Origin: Diaporthe sp. PMI_573
Lineage: Eukaryota; Ascomycota; Sordariomycetes; Diaporthales; Diaporthaceae
Reading direction: 5' to 3'
Assembly: GCA_021399435.1 (NCBI GenBank)
Contig: JAJTUP010000006.1
Coordinates: forward strand, 1,240,001 to 1,304,000
DNA length: 64,000 nt
The notes under the pieces: model-generated
Databases searched by the model: none
What the model was told of the DNA's origin: nothing
Seen by the model: the letters and a program-made list of their open reading frames with translations, nothing else
Part shown: piece after piece, positions 11,601-21,500 of the stretch
Numbering within the stretch: the first letter of the stretch is position 1
Layout: each line of letters opens with the position of its first letter
Made by a program: the position numbers and the translations under genes

Positions 11601-11797
11601 CCTCCTGCGATATAGCAAAAGCAGCGGTCGACCGAGTCAAAGCCGGTGGGCGAGCTGCAAGTCGTACCAATGACCCTCTTTAAGAACAAGCTTGGCTCTT
11701 GGGTCTTTGCCCGGCCCGGAAACCTGGAGCTGGGTGAGGTGCTAGGAGTGTTTGAGGGCGCCAGTTTGAGATGGCGGTTCGAAGGAGTGGATGCCAT
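8672..11797 (-). CDS. WD40 repeat protein of the MABP1/WDR62 type
   Basis: A single uninterrupted frame of 1041 residues. The start chosen is the ATG of MASTPSNRHLK in the context CTCAATATGGC; the frame runs further upstream but without another ATG. The protein begins with a Ser/Thr/Pro-rich leader, then LFLKRVIGTTCSS and a double set of WD40 repeats (for example HAFGVRAVAWSPDGKFLAS, HSSEITHVAFQS, HTESINGVTLVDSGE, GCDGTIMIWTLDLR). A Ser/Arg-rich low-complexity region follows, and the C terminus has a helical segment (about the last 110 residues, AIAELENELRLTTAAL...). This order matches the MAPK-binding protein 1/WDR62 family, which in animals scaffolds JNK signalling and spindle poles. The fungal role is not known to me. 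It converges on rgp1. Confidence 0.8.
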   Translation of the reverse strand: MASTPSNRHLKLAPSNTPSTSPSSRFPGRAKTQEPSLFLKRVIGTTCSSPTGFDSVDRCFCYIAGGAVVVADLEGSNYTQRFYRARPAAVPVFSVAPVQRGSSGPYATPKANDARNRVAVAPRDPIHSSPSDRGDSAASKTWTSRERIKAATCVSLSRDGRFLAVGETGYSPRVLIFTLKEGSSSDQPLVSINEHAFGVRAVAWSPDGKFLASLGDPNDGFLFIWKIDSRTGSARLFQQNRCTAQINGMIWLGSTLISFGTRHVKAWKVVDEGQRPPSPPKRSLTPQEAQKTLTGRNVLLGSLLEATFTCAVSFDDAHALVCSDAGDICILDDSSGQIKLTRAAETGFPVTCCTIRGSVALLGGKDGQFVTLDVNTLNTEAALTSEPKLAKGESGLSGFAVMGVVQDQLVTIDSARSIEIWEADQLPNKSSQQSTPIRLAGQSDPVLGVQPLTASDEMDLAFFTWSKSGKVLLWDLDGIVKHSFDIPVGDCHLGNEADPQNQLCVVRADARGHIFASGDRAGVFRVMDRSTGQQLLETKAHSSEITHVAFQSNASRTIIATCGRDRTVQLFQRLSDGSFDILQTLEFPARVTHLILSSDDKVITCSMDRNIQVYELVTKQGDADSLAAIYSRSISLKASPVSMVLNSDCRSIFVSSLDRSICRFDIESGRQTNTFKCTDENGTENAVVDSLNFGPPKRDEIPTLIGISNTDKSVRVYDSQSGAFMDREWGHTESINGVTLVDSGEATRKVVSVGCDGTIMIWTLDLRDPEVRAASRSPSPVSGSSRPVLRRVLSKSELAEFPRPSSSGGRKSPPTRSLRHRKSRQNISSSSVKTPTTTQFPHTSPSRSRTADYPSRRPSSSKSGDPPSPESPATSRLNRRPSLPALGATPSHQTARKKSSAISLRSSYGAGSMQAATEQTCRQLRTYRNKLSSAEPISSEAIAELENELRLTTAALGERISRDSQTASASVLSGLLDQYSERLVSMLDERLRLRLSEAQFNGSWGGRSGETSPTLLTPSSTFGVERVRPRTAGEGARKTSN

Positions 11798-13389
11798 ATT
11801 GAGTGGAGGGCTGTTCGATTGTCGGTCCTTCCTTGTCCTACTTGGGGTCACGGCGACGGCATCCTCTGCAGGATCGAGGGACGCACGGAGCTGGGGGTTG
11901 ACTATTGTGCCTGCTTTATTACCGTGGGCTCGACGGCAACGGGGTGAGGAAAGCCAGGAGCAAGAGCTCAAAGACAACGCAGCAAGAGCAGGTCAGCAAG
12001 CCTGTGAAGCAGGTCAGCGGACAGGGTCCGTTTGCTCGAGGAGCCTTGACTGCTGAGGTGTACAAGTCTCCAATTTACCGAAACGTCGATAGACTATTTA
12101 CGTACGATGGGGTAAAAGAGCGGATGGAGCCTCGACGACAGCTCCCACACAGGCGGCAGAATTAGTCGGCGATCGCGTTTGAAGGCATCGACGAAGGACG
12201 CGCCGAGGAGAGCTGCTGTCCCGAAGTCCACGACGGCAAGAGCTTTCTGACGAGCACGCCCAGGTAGAAATGAGGGGGGCAGCCACACCCAAAGAAGCAG
12301 AAAGCCGACGGTGATCAGAGCGTTGAAGCAGCAAATTCCCCCCTCTCCATCGTCATGTTGGTCCGAGAAGTACTGTTAGGAGCAGAACCTGTACACCGTA
12401 CCATGGTCGAGAAAGGGTCCGTGTAGTGCTCAGGCAGCTCCAGACACAGGCGCACCGCTCTACCAGGATGCCGCTGCCAAGTCAGAACAGCTCCATTTAG
12501 CGACATGGCCTCCATTGGCCAATTCATCACTGGGATCCTCCCGCCTAGCGCGTTGTTCGCTGTCATGGGGGGGCCCCATGCTTGTCAGACTGGGTTAAGG
12601 CCCGCCCCGGAGTAGTGTGCGGAGATTGAGGGAAAGGGGGCCTTTCATGGGAGTGACTTTGAGCTTTTCTCGATGCAGAATTACACTGCCACGTGCAGAA
12701 CATTCGTGCCCACCTGGGCATCCAAGAAGCACACACGCAGACACGGTCCATCACGCTGATCGTCGCCGTGGCCGAAGGCTGAAATTCCACTCTCGGAAGA
12801 CTCTAATTACATCGCCCAGGATCCCAATGTCGGTGCCGCTATGTATTTGACTCGGGGGGAGCATCACATCACAGGTCATCAAACGTATGGTACCCTACCC
12901 GAGTCTATTTCACATTGTCACCTCACAGGAAATTTGCACCGATGATACTATCCTATCGGAGCAAAGACTATCCTTCAACAGGTCATCCTATAGGAATACT
13001 CCCGATACCACACCAGCTTCTGTCTCATTCCTCGGGAACCGTGTCTGGCAATAATCACGATGCAACATTTCACATACATGTTACAAGTAACACCGCCACA
13101 TCTTCAAAAATCGCAACACATCATCGCGGAGCTTCCTGTAGCTCTGATTCCCATCTACCTGGTTACCTACAGCCCGCAGGAGGTTATCCTACAGCAGGCC
13201 ATCAGGAGATTATTCTGTCAGAGGTTGTTCTATAGGAGATTGTCTTATGGGAGGTTGTTCCAAAAAGAGGTTGACCTGCAGGAGGTTGGGGGATAGATGC
13301 CGTGGCCGTGTAGCGGACACCCGAGCAAAGCTTGTGGAGTAAGGGAGGCGCATCTATCAACACTATCCCCTCAGCCAATACATTCCGCC
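11798..13389. other. Spacer upstream of the WD40 gene, with repeat locus
   Basis: A 1.6-kb stretch holding the 5' flank of the WD40 gene and 3' flank of rrg9. No gene is supported. It contains repeat locus 2 at about 12945-13295. Confidence 0.5.
12945..13295 (-). repeat. 15-bp degenerate tandem repeat, locus 2
   Basis: The clearest part is 13175-13290, with units such as GGAGGTTATCCTACAG, AGGTTGTTCTATAGG and AGATTGTCTTATGGG. Read on the opposite strand these are the CCTCCYATAGGAYAA unit of locus 1. Scattered single units (CATCCTATAGGAATAC near 12983) precede it. Confidence 0.65.
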
Positions 13390-14427
13390 TCACACCAGGC
13401 TCTTTGACAGTTTCATCTGGGCCTGCAGCCGCGTGGTCGTCTCCGGGTCGGTCTGCCCCGCCAAATCCTCCTTCTCAGCATGTTCTCCCTCGCGCGACGG
13501 CTCCCAGGGGCTTGCCTGTACTCCAGCCTCTCGCCACCTCCGCGGCGGCTGTTTGCCCAGCTCCGCGTACCGCTGCCACACGCTCACCCCGCGGTTGAAC
13601 CACCTCTTCTGGCGGCTCTCCTCCTCGTCGGCGGTCGGCTCCCACTTGGCCCTGAGGATCCTCCGGATGGCCTCGGGCGACACCTCGAACTTCTCAGCCA
13701 GCGCCGCCGTGGTATACATGTCTGGGAATTGCTGGTGCAAGACCCGGATGCCATCAAGCGCATCCGGTGACAGCCTCTTAGGCGGCCTCCAGCCTTCTGG
13801 GAACTTCTTCTTGAGCGCATGTTTCTGTTTCAACCAGTCTGGTCTTTCGTCCGTCTTTACCTCCGCATCCTTGGCCATGACAGCCTGGTGCTCGACTCGT
13901 TCCGACCGCTTGCCTGCCCTATCCCGTAGTTTCTTCTCCCGTAGTGTCTTGGTCTTCTTCGTCTGTTCCGTTTGCTCCTCTGCAGTCGCCCTGGACTTCT
14001 GGTCCTTGTCTGGCTTCCCCTCTGGCTGTCCTTGCCTCTCTTGGGGCAGCGATGGATCAGATTGTTGTGAGTATCTGGCTGCTTTTCTTTTCGCGTTCTT
14101 GGATTTGAGTTTTATCGAGAACAAAATGTCGTCCTCTGCTGACTGCGATATCTGGGGAGAAGACGACTGCAGGTCCTGCTCCGACTGAGGTCTGTGCTGG
14201 TCTTCTGGGAGCACCTTCTGTTCTTTTGATTCCTCAGCCGCGACATTGGATGACTCTGTAAGATTGTGTGCTTGTTGGTAGCTGGAAGCGATTGAAATGT
14301 TGCGGCTCGGGAGCCTGGGGCGGTTCGCCAGCCATGTCGATCTCGCATGCTGGGTCGTTGGAGCGTGGGCCTGGGCCAGGCTCCGGGCGAATATTCGCAG
14401 GGCAGCTGTGCGGCAAGAACAGGCCAT
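13390..14427 (-). CDS. rrg9: Rrg9/neugrin-like protein, required for respiratory growth
   Basis: A single-exon frame of 345 residues starting at an ATG. The N terminus is Arg/Ser/Ala-rich with almost no acidic residues (MACSCRTAALRIFARSLAQA), as expected of a mitochondrial presequence. A Lys/Glu/Gln-rich middle is followed by the conserved core at about residues 197-265: DWLKQKHALKKKFPEGW, RLSPDALDGIRVLHQQFP and AALAEKFEVSPEAIRRILR, a helix-turn-helix-like region diagnostic of the Rrg9/neugrin family. Yeast Rrg9 is needed for mitochondrial genome maintenance and respiration; human neugrin acts on the mitoribosome large-subunit rRNA. It is divergent from the mpaB-like gene. Confidence 0.9.
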   Translation of the reverse strand: MACSCRTAALRIFARSLAQAHAPTTQHARSTWLANRPRLPSRNISIASSYQQAHNLTESSNVAAEESKEQKVLPEDQHRPQSEQDLQSSSPQISQSAEDDILFSIKLKSKNAKRKAARYSQQSDPSLPQERQGQPEGKPDKDQKSRATAEEQTEQTKKTKTLREKKLRDRAGKRSERVEHQAVMAKDAEVKTDERPDWLKQKHALKKKFPEGWRPPKRLSPDALDGIRVLHQQFPDMYTTAALAEKFEVSPEAIRRILRAKWEPTADEEESRQKRWFNRGVSVWQRYAELGKQPPRRWREAGVQASPWEPSREGEHAEKEDLAGQTDPETTTRLQAQMKLSKSLV

Positions 14428-15348
14428 GTTCCTAGCCTGGAGGCTGTAAGATGTCAGAGGAAGACAACAAAGTGGGCGCTGTCTGCAGTGTTGAGAACGC
14501 GTGGAAGAATGACGATTGGGGAAAATTTCACAAACATCGCGAATCCCTGGTGCGGCCGCTGCACTCTAAGCTACCTATGCAAGCTTAAACAAGGGTCCGC
14601 TGTGGCGGGATGACGCCCCTGGACGCGGCTCGCTAAGGCTTATCAGATCCCCGTCCCACGCGGCTTTCTGTCTAACAGCCCCGTACGGCCCGTTACACGC
14701 GCTTGACGTCTTCTCTTCTTCTCTTGCAGGGTCACACGCGGACGTACAGTAGTCAAGTTCAATTGCTCGCAACATTCCCTAGAGCTGCACTTGTGAGGAT
14801 CGCTCGCCGTTCCTGTCGTCTTCTCAACGCTGACTGCATCTCATGAAAGGCCCTGCAGAAATGTCACCCTCCTCTTGCATTCGCCGCAGTTGACTGGCCC
14901 TCAGTCGCAAGCTCGACGATGACAGATGAGTATTGGGTTGCAGCATCTCTGAACAGCGAGGGGGCCCTCACTCCGCATGTTACGACCATACCGGGGTCAT
15001 TGGACCCGCGGTGAGCTCCTGGTGGTGGCGACTACATTGCCGAACCGCGGGTCGACCCCAACTTGCACATGTCAGGGATGGCATCCGGGAGTTCAATGAC
15101 ACGCAGAACGACCCCTACACGCCTGTCTGCCTTGGGGCTTCAAGTGAAACAAACGCTCTCTCCGATATATTGACTCGTTGTTAAAATGCCCCGCTTCCCT
15201 TCGCTTTGTTCCTCTCGACTGTCAAAAAAGTGTTGATTCTCTTGATTGTTGTGTGGATCTTTGAGGATCCTCGAGGCGCTGCTTTTGCCATCATCTGCCA
15301 CGGGTCTCCCCCTCACATTGGCCAAGTTGCTCAGGCAGATAATCTAAG
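14428..15348. promoter_or_regulatory. Upstream region shared by rrg9 and the mpaB-like gene
   Basis: The 0.9-kb divergent spacer contains ACGCGT near 14500 and no supported gene. A 10-base match to the start of fungal 5S rRNA near 14980 does not extend. Confidence 0.45.
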
Positions 15349-16919
15349 ATGCTTTTTACCAGAGAACAGCGTGATATACGCCATACCTGGGGCTACACGT
15401 ATGAGTGGACTTCAGAGCACCAGACCAAGGAGCAGTTGCGACCACTAACCTTTAGCTACGATGTGCTCGGGGCGGAATGCCTGGACCGGCTTGACGCCAT
15501 AAGCCCGCCGGCCCCGAAGTCTCCCGTGGACGACGATACAGCCGAGGCACCGTCTCAAGGCGGCGGTGGCAAGGACGGCGCTGCACGGCGGGACCTATTC
15601 GCCCTCCTGGAGAAATACCACGCCTCAGACCCAAAGCTCGACGAGCTGTGGACCCAGATCCACACGGTCCCCTCCTGGGTCGACTGGGACCAGATAAAGC
15701 GAGGCCAGGACGTCTTCTACAGGTACGGCGGGCCCAGCCTCGTCAGCCTGACCTTCCAGTCCCTGGTGGGCGGAATGGGCGGGCGGCGCGTGGTCGAGAC
15801 GCTCGCGCGGACGGGAGGGTTCGGCGCAAAGGTGGCCAAGCGCCGCCTGCTCGAGACGTTCCAGCACATCCTGCAGGTGACGCGGGACCTGGACAGCATC
15901 AAGCCCGGGGGCGAGGGCTTCGCGAGCAGCGTGAAAGTGCGCCTGCTCCACGCGAGCGTGCGGCGGCGCATCCTCGCCCTGGCGCGCGACAGGCCGGAAT
16001 ACTTTGACTTGGCCGAGTGGGGCGTGCCCATCAACGACCTCGACTGCATCGGCACCGTGCTGACCTTCTCCTCGGCGCTGGTCTGGGTCGGGCTCCCGAG
16101 GCAGGGCATCTACCTGCGCGAGGGAGAGATCACAGACTACTCGGCCCTGTGGCGCTGGGTGGCATACCTGCTGGGCACGCCGACTGAGCCCTGGCTGGCG
16201 GACCACCGGAGGGCGAGCATCATGCTTGAGAGTCTGGTCGAGGCGGACATCGATCCGTCCGACATGTCGGGCGTGCTGGCCAACAACATCCTGACGGGGC
16301 TGAGCCGTCAGCCGCCGACGTACGTGAGCCGCGAATTCCTCTGCGCTGAGGCGTACTGGCTCAACGGGTGGGAGCTCTCGCGGGCCCTTAGGATCGAGCG
16401 GCCTAGCCTATACCACCAAGCCTTGGTGGCAGGGCAGTGCCTTTACTTCATGGTTACTTGCTACCTGTACCGGTCGATACCGCAGTGGGACGAGCGCAAG
16501 AACGAGGTGCGTTAATCCCCAAGCCAACCTGAACCCTTTCTTTTCCCCCCTTCGATCATTGCTTGTATGAGGCCCCGCCCGCGCCAGTCTGGGATAAATT
16601 CACGGTGTAAAAAGAGGCTGACCTGGGTGCTTCTTCTTTTGCCCGGCTACAGCGGGTTAGAAAGTTTTTCTACAACTTGACAGTGCATAACAAGGAGATT
16701 GGCCTCGGGAGCGAGACCAACTTCGACTTCAAGTATGTGCCGCAGCTGGGCCGGATCACAGAGCTGGTCCAGCCCGAGGGCTCCAGGCTGCGCGTCGGTG
16801 CCCCCGAGCGCCAGGGGTTGACGACTCTGATGTTGGCGGCGGCGCTGGTCGCGGCCGTGGCTTGGTCTGGGTTCAGGGCCGCGTCGGCCATTATGGCAGT
16901 AGTCCATGTGGTTTCATGA
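15349..16919 (+). CDS. mpaB/B'/rubber-oxygenase-like (DUF2236) protein, predicted membrane-bound
   Basis: Two exons, 15349-16506 and 16653-16919, give 474 residues. The 146-nt intron (GTGCGT...CTACAG) joins DERKNE to RVRKFFYNL in phase 0. An in-frame stop lies just before the start ATG. The protein has the family's order of motifs: WGYTYEWTSEHQTKE, SWVDWDQIKRGQDVFYRYGG, RTGGFGAKVAKRRLLET, RLLHASVRRRI, VPINDLDCIGTVLTFS, ALWRWVAYLLGTPTEPW and AGQCLYFMVTCYLYRSIP. Members are related to latex-clearing protein (a b-type cytochrome oxygenase) and to MpaB, an ER oxygenase that cleaves a prenyl chain. A hydrophobic stretch at about residues 442-470 fits a C-terminal membrane anchor. No biosynthetic partner genes are near, so the substrate is unknown. 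Confidence 0.85.
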
Positions 16920-17391
16920 TGCTGGGACTTATCAACGTAATCTGTGGGACGCCTTGAAAAGAGCGGCATTCAGTGTCGAGACTTGGGTACAAATCCGTAT
17001 TGGGCATATCAGTCTCACGCACTGGAATCAGCAAGCGTGGGTCATTGGGTCAAGGATTTCTTGTGGCATCGCTTCTCATTCTCTAGGCTTGTTATGCCTC
17101 GATCTCTGTGCATACTCAATGGTATCGTACAAATATTCTATGCCTCCCGTTCGTCATCATATCCACAGTGACTCCTATCTTCTTCTAAACAGAAAGCCCA
17201 ACCAAAGCTGCCGCCTGCCCATCGGCTTCTATTGTGATGCCACCACAGAGCAGCCCGCATAAACCGTGCACCAGACAGATGCTCCATGATATGTGATGCA
17301 GTAGGCAGTGACCCAAACACGCCGCTAAACGCCATATGACCGTAACACCTCGCAGCAGTAAAGACAGTCAGTTCTTCTTCTCGCGCGCTTC
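16920..17391. other. Spacer between convergent mpaB-like gene and calcipressin
   Basis: This holds the two 3' flanks. No gene or repeat is seen. Confidence 0.5.
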
Positions 17392-18210
17392 TTATGCGTC
17401 GCTCATCAGCTCGACCGGGGGCCGCGCGGTGTGTGCCATGATGGGCTTCGTGTCCACGTCCATGGGGCTGATGCTCATGTCCTCCACGGGTCCGTCGTCC
17501 GACATGTCGTCGACCATAACACACGGCAGGTTGGGGCTGACGCCGTGGCCCTCGGGGTGGAAGATGAGGGTGGAGCTGCGGCTCCTGGTCTGCCTTCCGG
17601 AGGCGGCGCTGAAGCCGCCCGGCGACCGGCCCTCGACGGGGCTGATGGGCGAGTCGGCCGAGATCTTGTGGTGGTGGAGCTGCGCCAGGGCCGCGGCCAG
17701 GTCATCAGCGTGCACCTGCTTGTTGGGGGCGCCCTCAACAATCTGCTCCCAGTCGTGGGGAGGGGACGGCGGCGGGGAGATGAAGAACAGCTTGCCGGCG
17801 TCTGGGAGGGCGAGGTGGGTGTCCTTGGGGGAGGCGTCTACGGGGGTGTGCTGGCCGAAGTAGACGCGGCACCGCTCGCCGAGGATGGCCTCGCCGTCCC
17901 AGATGGAGCGGACGGCGATGGCGTCAGATATCGTGTAGAAGGAGACGAGGATGCGACGGAAGGACTTGAGGGGAGCCCAGGTGTGGATCATGGCGGTCTT
18001 GGCGATGAGGCCCTTGATGGTCTGCAGGTTGTCGGGTTGGAAGGCGGAGAGGTCTTGCAGGTTGGTGATGAGGAGGGTGTTTGTTGCTGGTGTGGGTGGT
18101 TGCAGCGCTGGCAGGTTGGAGAGGTCGAGGGTGAGAGATTTCCTGGAGGCACGGCTGGATGCCCGCGAGGAAGAGTCCTGCGGCCTCTGTTGTGGTGATG
18201 TCGAAGCCAT
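17392..18210 (-). CDS. Calcipressin (RCAN family), calcineurin regulator
   Basis: A single frame of 272 residues beginning at ATG in the context CTCAACATGGC; the open frame extends 24 codons further up without an ATG. After a Ser-rich leader there is an RRM-like domain (NTLLITNLQDLSAFQPDNL through APLKSFRRILVSFYTI and RCRVYFGQHTPV). It is followed by the calcineurin-regulatory signature LALPDAGKLFFISPPPSPPH, the fungal form of FLISPPxSPP, at about residues 130-155. The acidic, Asp/Met-rich tail (VMVDDMSDDGPVEDMS) is less conserved. Calcipressins bind calcineurin in the cytosol and either inhibit or, when phosphorylated, stimulate it. The upstream region is unusually long and pyrimidine-rich, consistent with a long 5' leader. 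Confidence 0.92.
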   Translation of the reverse strand: MASTSPQQRPQDSSSRASSRASRKSLTLDLSNLPALQPPTPATNTLLITNLQDLSAFQPDNLQTIKGLIAKTAMIHTWAPLKSFRRILVSFYTISDAIAVRSIWDGEAILGERCRVYFGQHTPVDASPKDTHLALPDAGKLFFISPPPSPPHDWEQIVEGAPNKQVHADDLAAALAQLHHHKISADSPISPVEGRSPGGFSAASGRQTRSRSSTLIFHPEGHGVSPNLPCVMVDDMSDDGPVEDMSISPMDVDTKPIMAHTARPPVELMSDA

Positions 18211-19464
18211 GTTGAGTGGTTGTTGTGTTGTCTTTGCGTGTGGGTGTGTGTGCTTGCGTGGGTGTGTAAGTAAGAGTGGCAACTCTGCAGTTGTCGTGGT
18301 CGAAGGCAGCCGTGCAGGTGTAAGAGGTGACTGCTGTATTGTTACTGAGAATGTGATGGGTTGGGGTTGTTGTTGTTGGATGAGGTTGAGGGTGACAGGA
18401 GAGAAACCGGCGCGGAGGTGTGGTAGTTCTTATGGTCGGGAGGAAAGGAAACGGCTGGTGTGTGGCATGCGGCGTCTGGCGTCTGAAGTCTTGAGTCTGG
18501 AGTCTGGGTTTGCCGCTCGTGTTGACGATGGAGACTCAGGAAGGGCCGTAGCCTGTAGGGATGGCTAGCTTGGAGTGTGGCTTAGAAAGTCAGTGATTTG
18601 CCTCAATGATTGCCGGAATGGGCGCCAAGCGAGAAGACCAAGCCCGCGCGGAAAGTGGGATAGAGCAGGCAGAGCGGGGAATCTAACAGAAACCGATTGC
18701 GGTAGTGGCGGTGGTTCCCTGGAGACTCTGCCCGGATGAAACATTCAGATGGGCAAACGGTCGCAGGAGCAGCCGACCAGGTCCGCAAAACAAAGCGGCA
18801 ATGCAGGTGTAAGGATTCGCGGACGGGGGACGCTGCAGGTGACGAGTGGTCCCCACTTGCACCGATCTGGTCCTCTGCTGTACTGTGTGCTTGCGCTGGG
18901 CTGGCTGGGTGTTGTGCTGTGCTGAACTGTCAGGTACGTACGTACCCCAGTGGGACTGACTGCCTGTCAACTAACGAGTTGCCTCCCAATCCTCCTCCAG
19001 GAGGGCTCCTCCTCCTCCTCCCACACTACTGCTATCAGCCTCCTCCACCCCCCATCCTAGCCCACGGGGCATACGAGACAGTGACCTGCCCAAATGGAAC
19101 TATTGTGCATCTGACTACACGACTACTGAGCATCTAGACCACATGGCTGCTCGTTTGGTGTTGCCAATGCCAAGAACCGCCGGGTAGAAACATTGAATGG
19201 GGGGGGGGCGTTGCTCAACACAAGACAAGACAAAAGTCAAGACATGACAAGACCGGACAAGACTGGACACATTGCAGTACAGACAAAGGTTGTGTGTGAT
19301 GGTCCGGTGTGTTCTGGCTTGGTCGAAACTACACAGCCTCCTCGCCGCCGCTCGGTACATTGTAGCACCGTGTGACCCGTACCGAGAGCATGGCACGGAA
19401 AGGCCTCGCCAAGGCGGCCTCTGCAAGAAATGCGCAGGAACGTGGATTGACCGTCCGTCAAAGC

Positions 19465-19520
19465 CAACCAGCCATCCAGCCATCCAGCCAACAGCCATCC
19501 AGCCAACCGACCAACCACTA
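19465..19520 (+). repeat. CCAGCCAWC short tandem repeat
   Basis: An imperfect array of CCAGCCAT/CCAGCCAA units of about 8 bp, ending in ACCAACCA-type units. Such arrays are common in spacers and probably arise by slippage. Confidence 0.7.
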
Positions 19521-21284
19521 CCACCGTTATTGTCACCAACAACTTTAGCTTGGAGAGGGCCAGGTAAACTACGGGCGGTAGTCCCTGATTCAGGCCCGTG
19601 GGCCCTCAGACCGTCCCCACGACATATGCTTTGCTCTGCCTCGTCTTGCCTCTTGCCTCTTGCCTTGCCCCGACGTATAAGCCTCAGGGATAATTTGCTT
19701 TCAGACGACGTCGAAGCTCAGCCTTCCCTCTCGGCCTGGTCTCTGTCTGGCTGATGACGTTTGAGCTCGAGCTCAGCCAGTCGCCCAACCATCATTTTTC
19801 GGCTCTACCCTATGCGCCAGGGAACCCCTCGACTGTCTGGAGAGCTTGGAATGACACGACCGTCCGTCGGCCAAGCAGCTCCTTGTCACCTTCTCCATTC
19901 GCGACGAACGCGAGCGAGGCTGAGCCAAGCCGAATCTGGGCAATATAACTGTATCTAGTCTGGACGGCAAAAGCAGACCCAGACGGACGGACGGCTGTGG
20001 CCAGCTCCTCCACAATTAAGCCACAACCACGCCCACGCGTCTGCTGCTCGTCTTCCACCTCGTCAATTTCAAGTGAGATTCACCAACAATGCGGCAGCGT
20101 CGGATATACTCTTGCTACGGCTGCCAAGTCAGGCAGTGTCGAGAAAAGATCTCCCAAAGATGAGTTTACTATCAAACCACGCAGGCTTGGTCGCAGCCAG
20201 ACTACGGGCCCGGCCATTGGCCTACGACACCTTGGCTTGGGTCCAGACCTCCTAACCACCTCGAGATTTCTCAAACTCCTTGGCCTACCTTCGATCGAGG
20301 GCTTTCCCTTCCCCAACCCCTCCCCAAGTTCATGTCAGATGCCGGCAAGGAAAATAAAATGTTTGCACTGCACAGCCACCCAACCCGCGCTCCCGTCTCT
20401 CTCGGTCACTCTTTTGCTTGTTCCTGTCCCCTCAAACTCCTCGCTTGTTTGACTCGTCCCAACCAGCGATCCGTCCCTGTTTGCCAAGTGTCGTGACGGC
20501 ATTTCTGCCCATCTGCCCGCACCGAGATGGCCTTGGATTGAGGGGTTTCCGGGGCACTGCAATACCAAGTCATGTCGGTGTGGGTTGACATCGCCTGCAA
20601 ATGCCCTCAAAGCTCCCATAGCGCGGATCAACCTCAACGTCCCCTTACGGCTCTTGGCTGAACTGCGGGGACTAGAAGCTCATGGGCTGGCATTCACGCG
20701 ACAGTCAGATGCAACCCATCATCCGCTCGTGTGCGGCGATAACGTGAGCCGTGCCTTCGCCCCGAGCTACGGATGCCCGGCTGAGAGTGGCTCAGCCTGT
20801 CCTCTGACGGTGATGAAGCACGCATATGCGTTACCAAGCCGAAACTATCCTCTTGAGATCGCCTTTCCTCTCCTGATTTCCAACAGATCCATCCGTGAGA
20901 CCTGTCAGTCGCCGCAGTCCAAGGGAGGTCGACCATCGCCGAGCCTGCGCGCTAGGGGAGATGGGCAGCTCAGCGATGGCAGTGCCCGATCCTGTGGCCC
21001 TAAGGTTATGGATCGGCATCATCAAGCCAGAACAAAGTCTCAATCCTGCTCTAATGGCTCTGTGCAGCTGATGAGGTTGATCATCTCAACTCATCTGCGA
21101 GGTCCATCACGCTGTCTCCTCATAGTCGAGCTGAGCCACATCAATGCAACTCTGACAGCTGGCGCGAGCACCGGGGCGGCGCGCCGTCACTCTGCAGTGT
21201 GTGAACGGAACGGGCGAAGATATTCAAGTCTGTGGGAGTGGATGATTGCGTCCTTTCGCGGAACCGAAAAAGCTCCTTCGGGAT

Positions 21285-21500
21285 AACCTCGCAACGTCGT
21301 GTAGTATGACCTCTGCTGAGACAACCTTCTCTGGGATATCCTGCTAAAGGATCTCCGGGAGGTCCTAATCGCACAAGCTGCTACAGGGTAATGACCTCTG
21401 CGAGAACCTCACTCTCTGGGACCCCCTCTGGGATGAACTCTTGTGGGAGAACCTATCCTGGGATAATCTCCTTGGGGGTAAACTGCTGTAGGTAATACAA
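21285..21500 (+). repeat. 15-bp degenerate tandem repeat, locus 3 (decayed)
   Basis: Units are more degenerate than at the other loci but keep the GGGATAATCTC / TGGGATATCCTGC / GAGAACCTATCCTGGGATAA rhythm. Orientation matches locus 1. It is the weakest of the five loci. Confidence 0.5.

Noticed and set aside
11798..11977. Upstream extension of the WD40 gene
   Set aside because: The extra 60 codons begin at a TTG, not an ATG; the ATG at 11797 has a better context.
14975..15030. Start of a 5S rRNA gene (TTACGACCATAC)
   Set aside because: Only about ten bases match the fungal 5S start; the following sequence and the expected 3' end are absent.
15349..18210. Secondary-metabolite cluster around the mpaB-like oxygenase
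   Set aside because: Neighbours are rrg9 and calcipressin; no synthase, prenyltransferase, P450 or transporter is adjacent.
20585..21286. 233-codon open frame on the plus strand
   Set aside because: There is no convincing start, no domain and no intron signals linking it to other exons.
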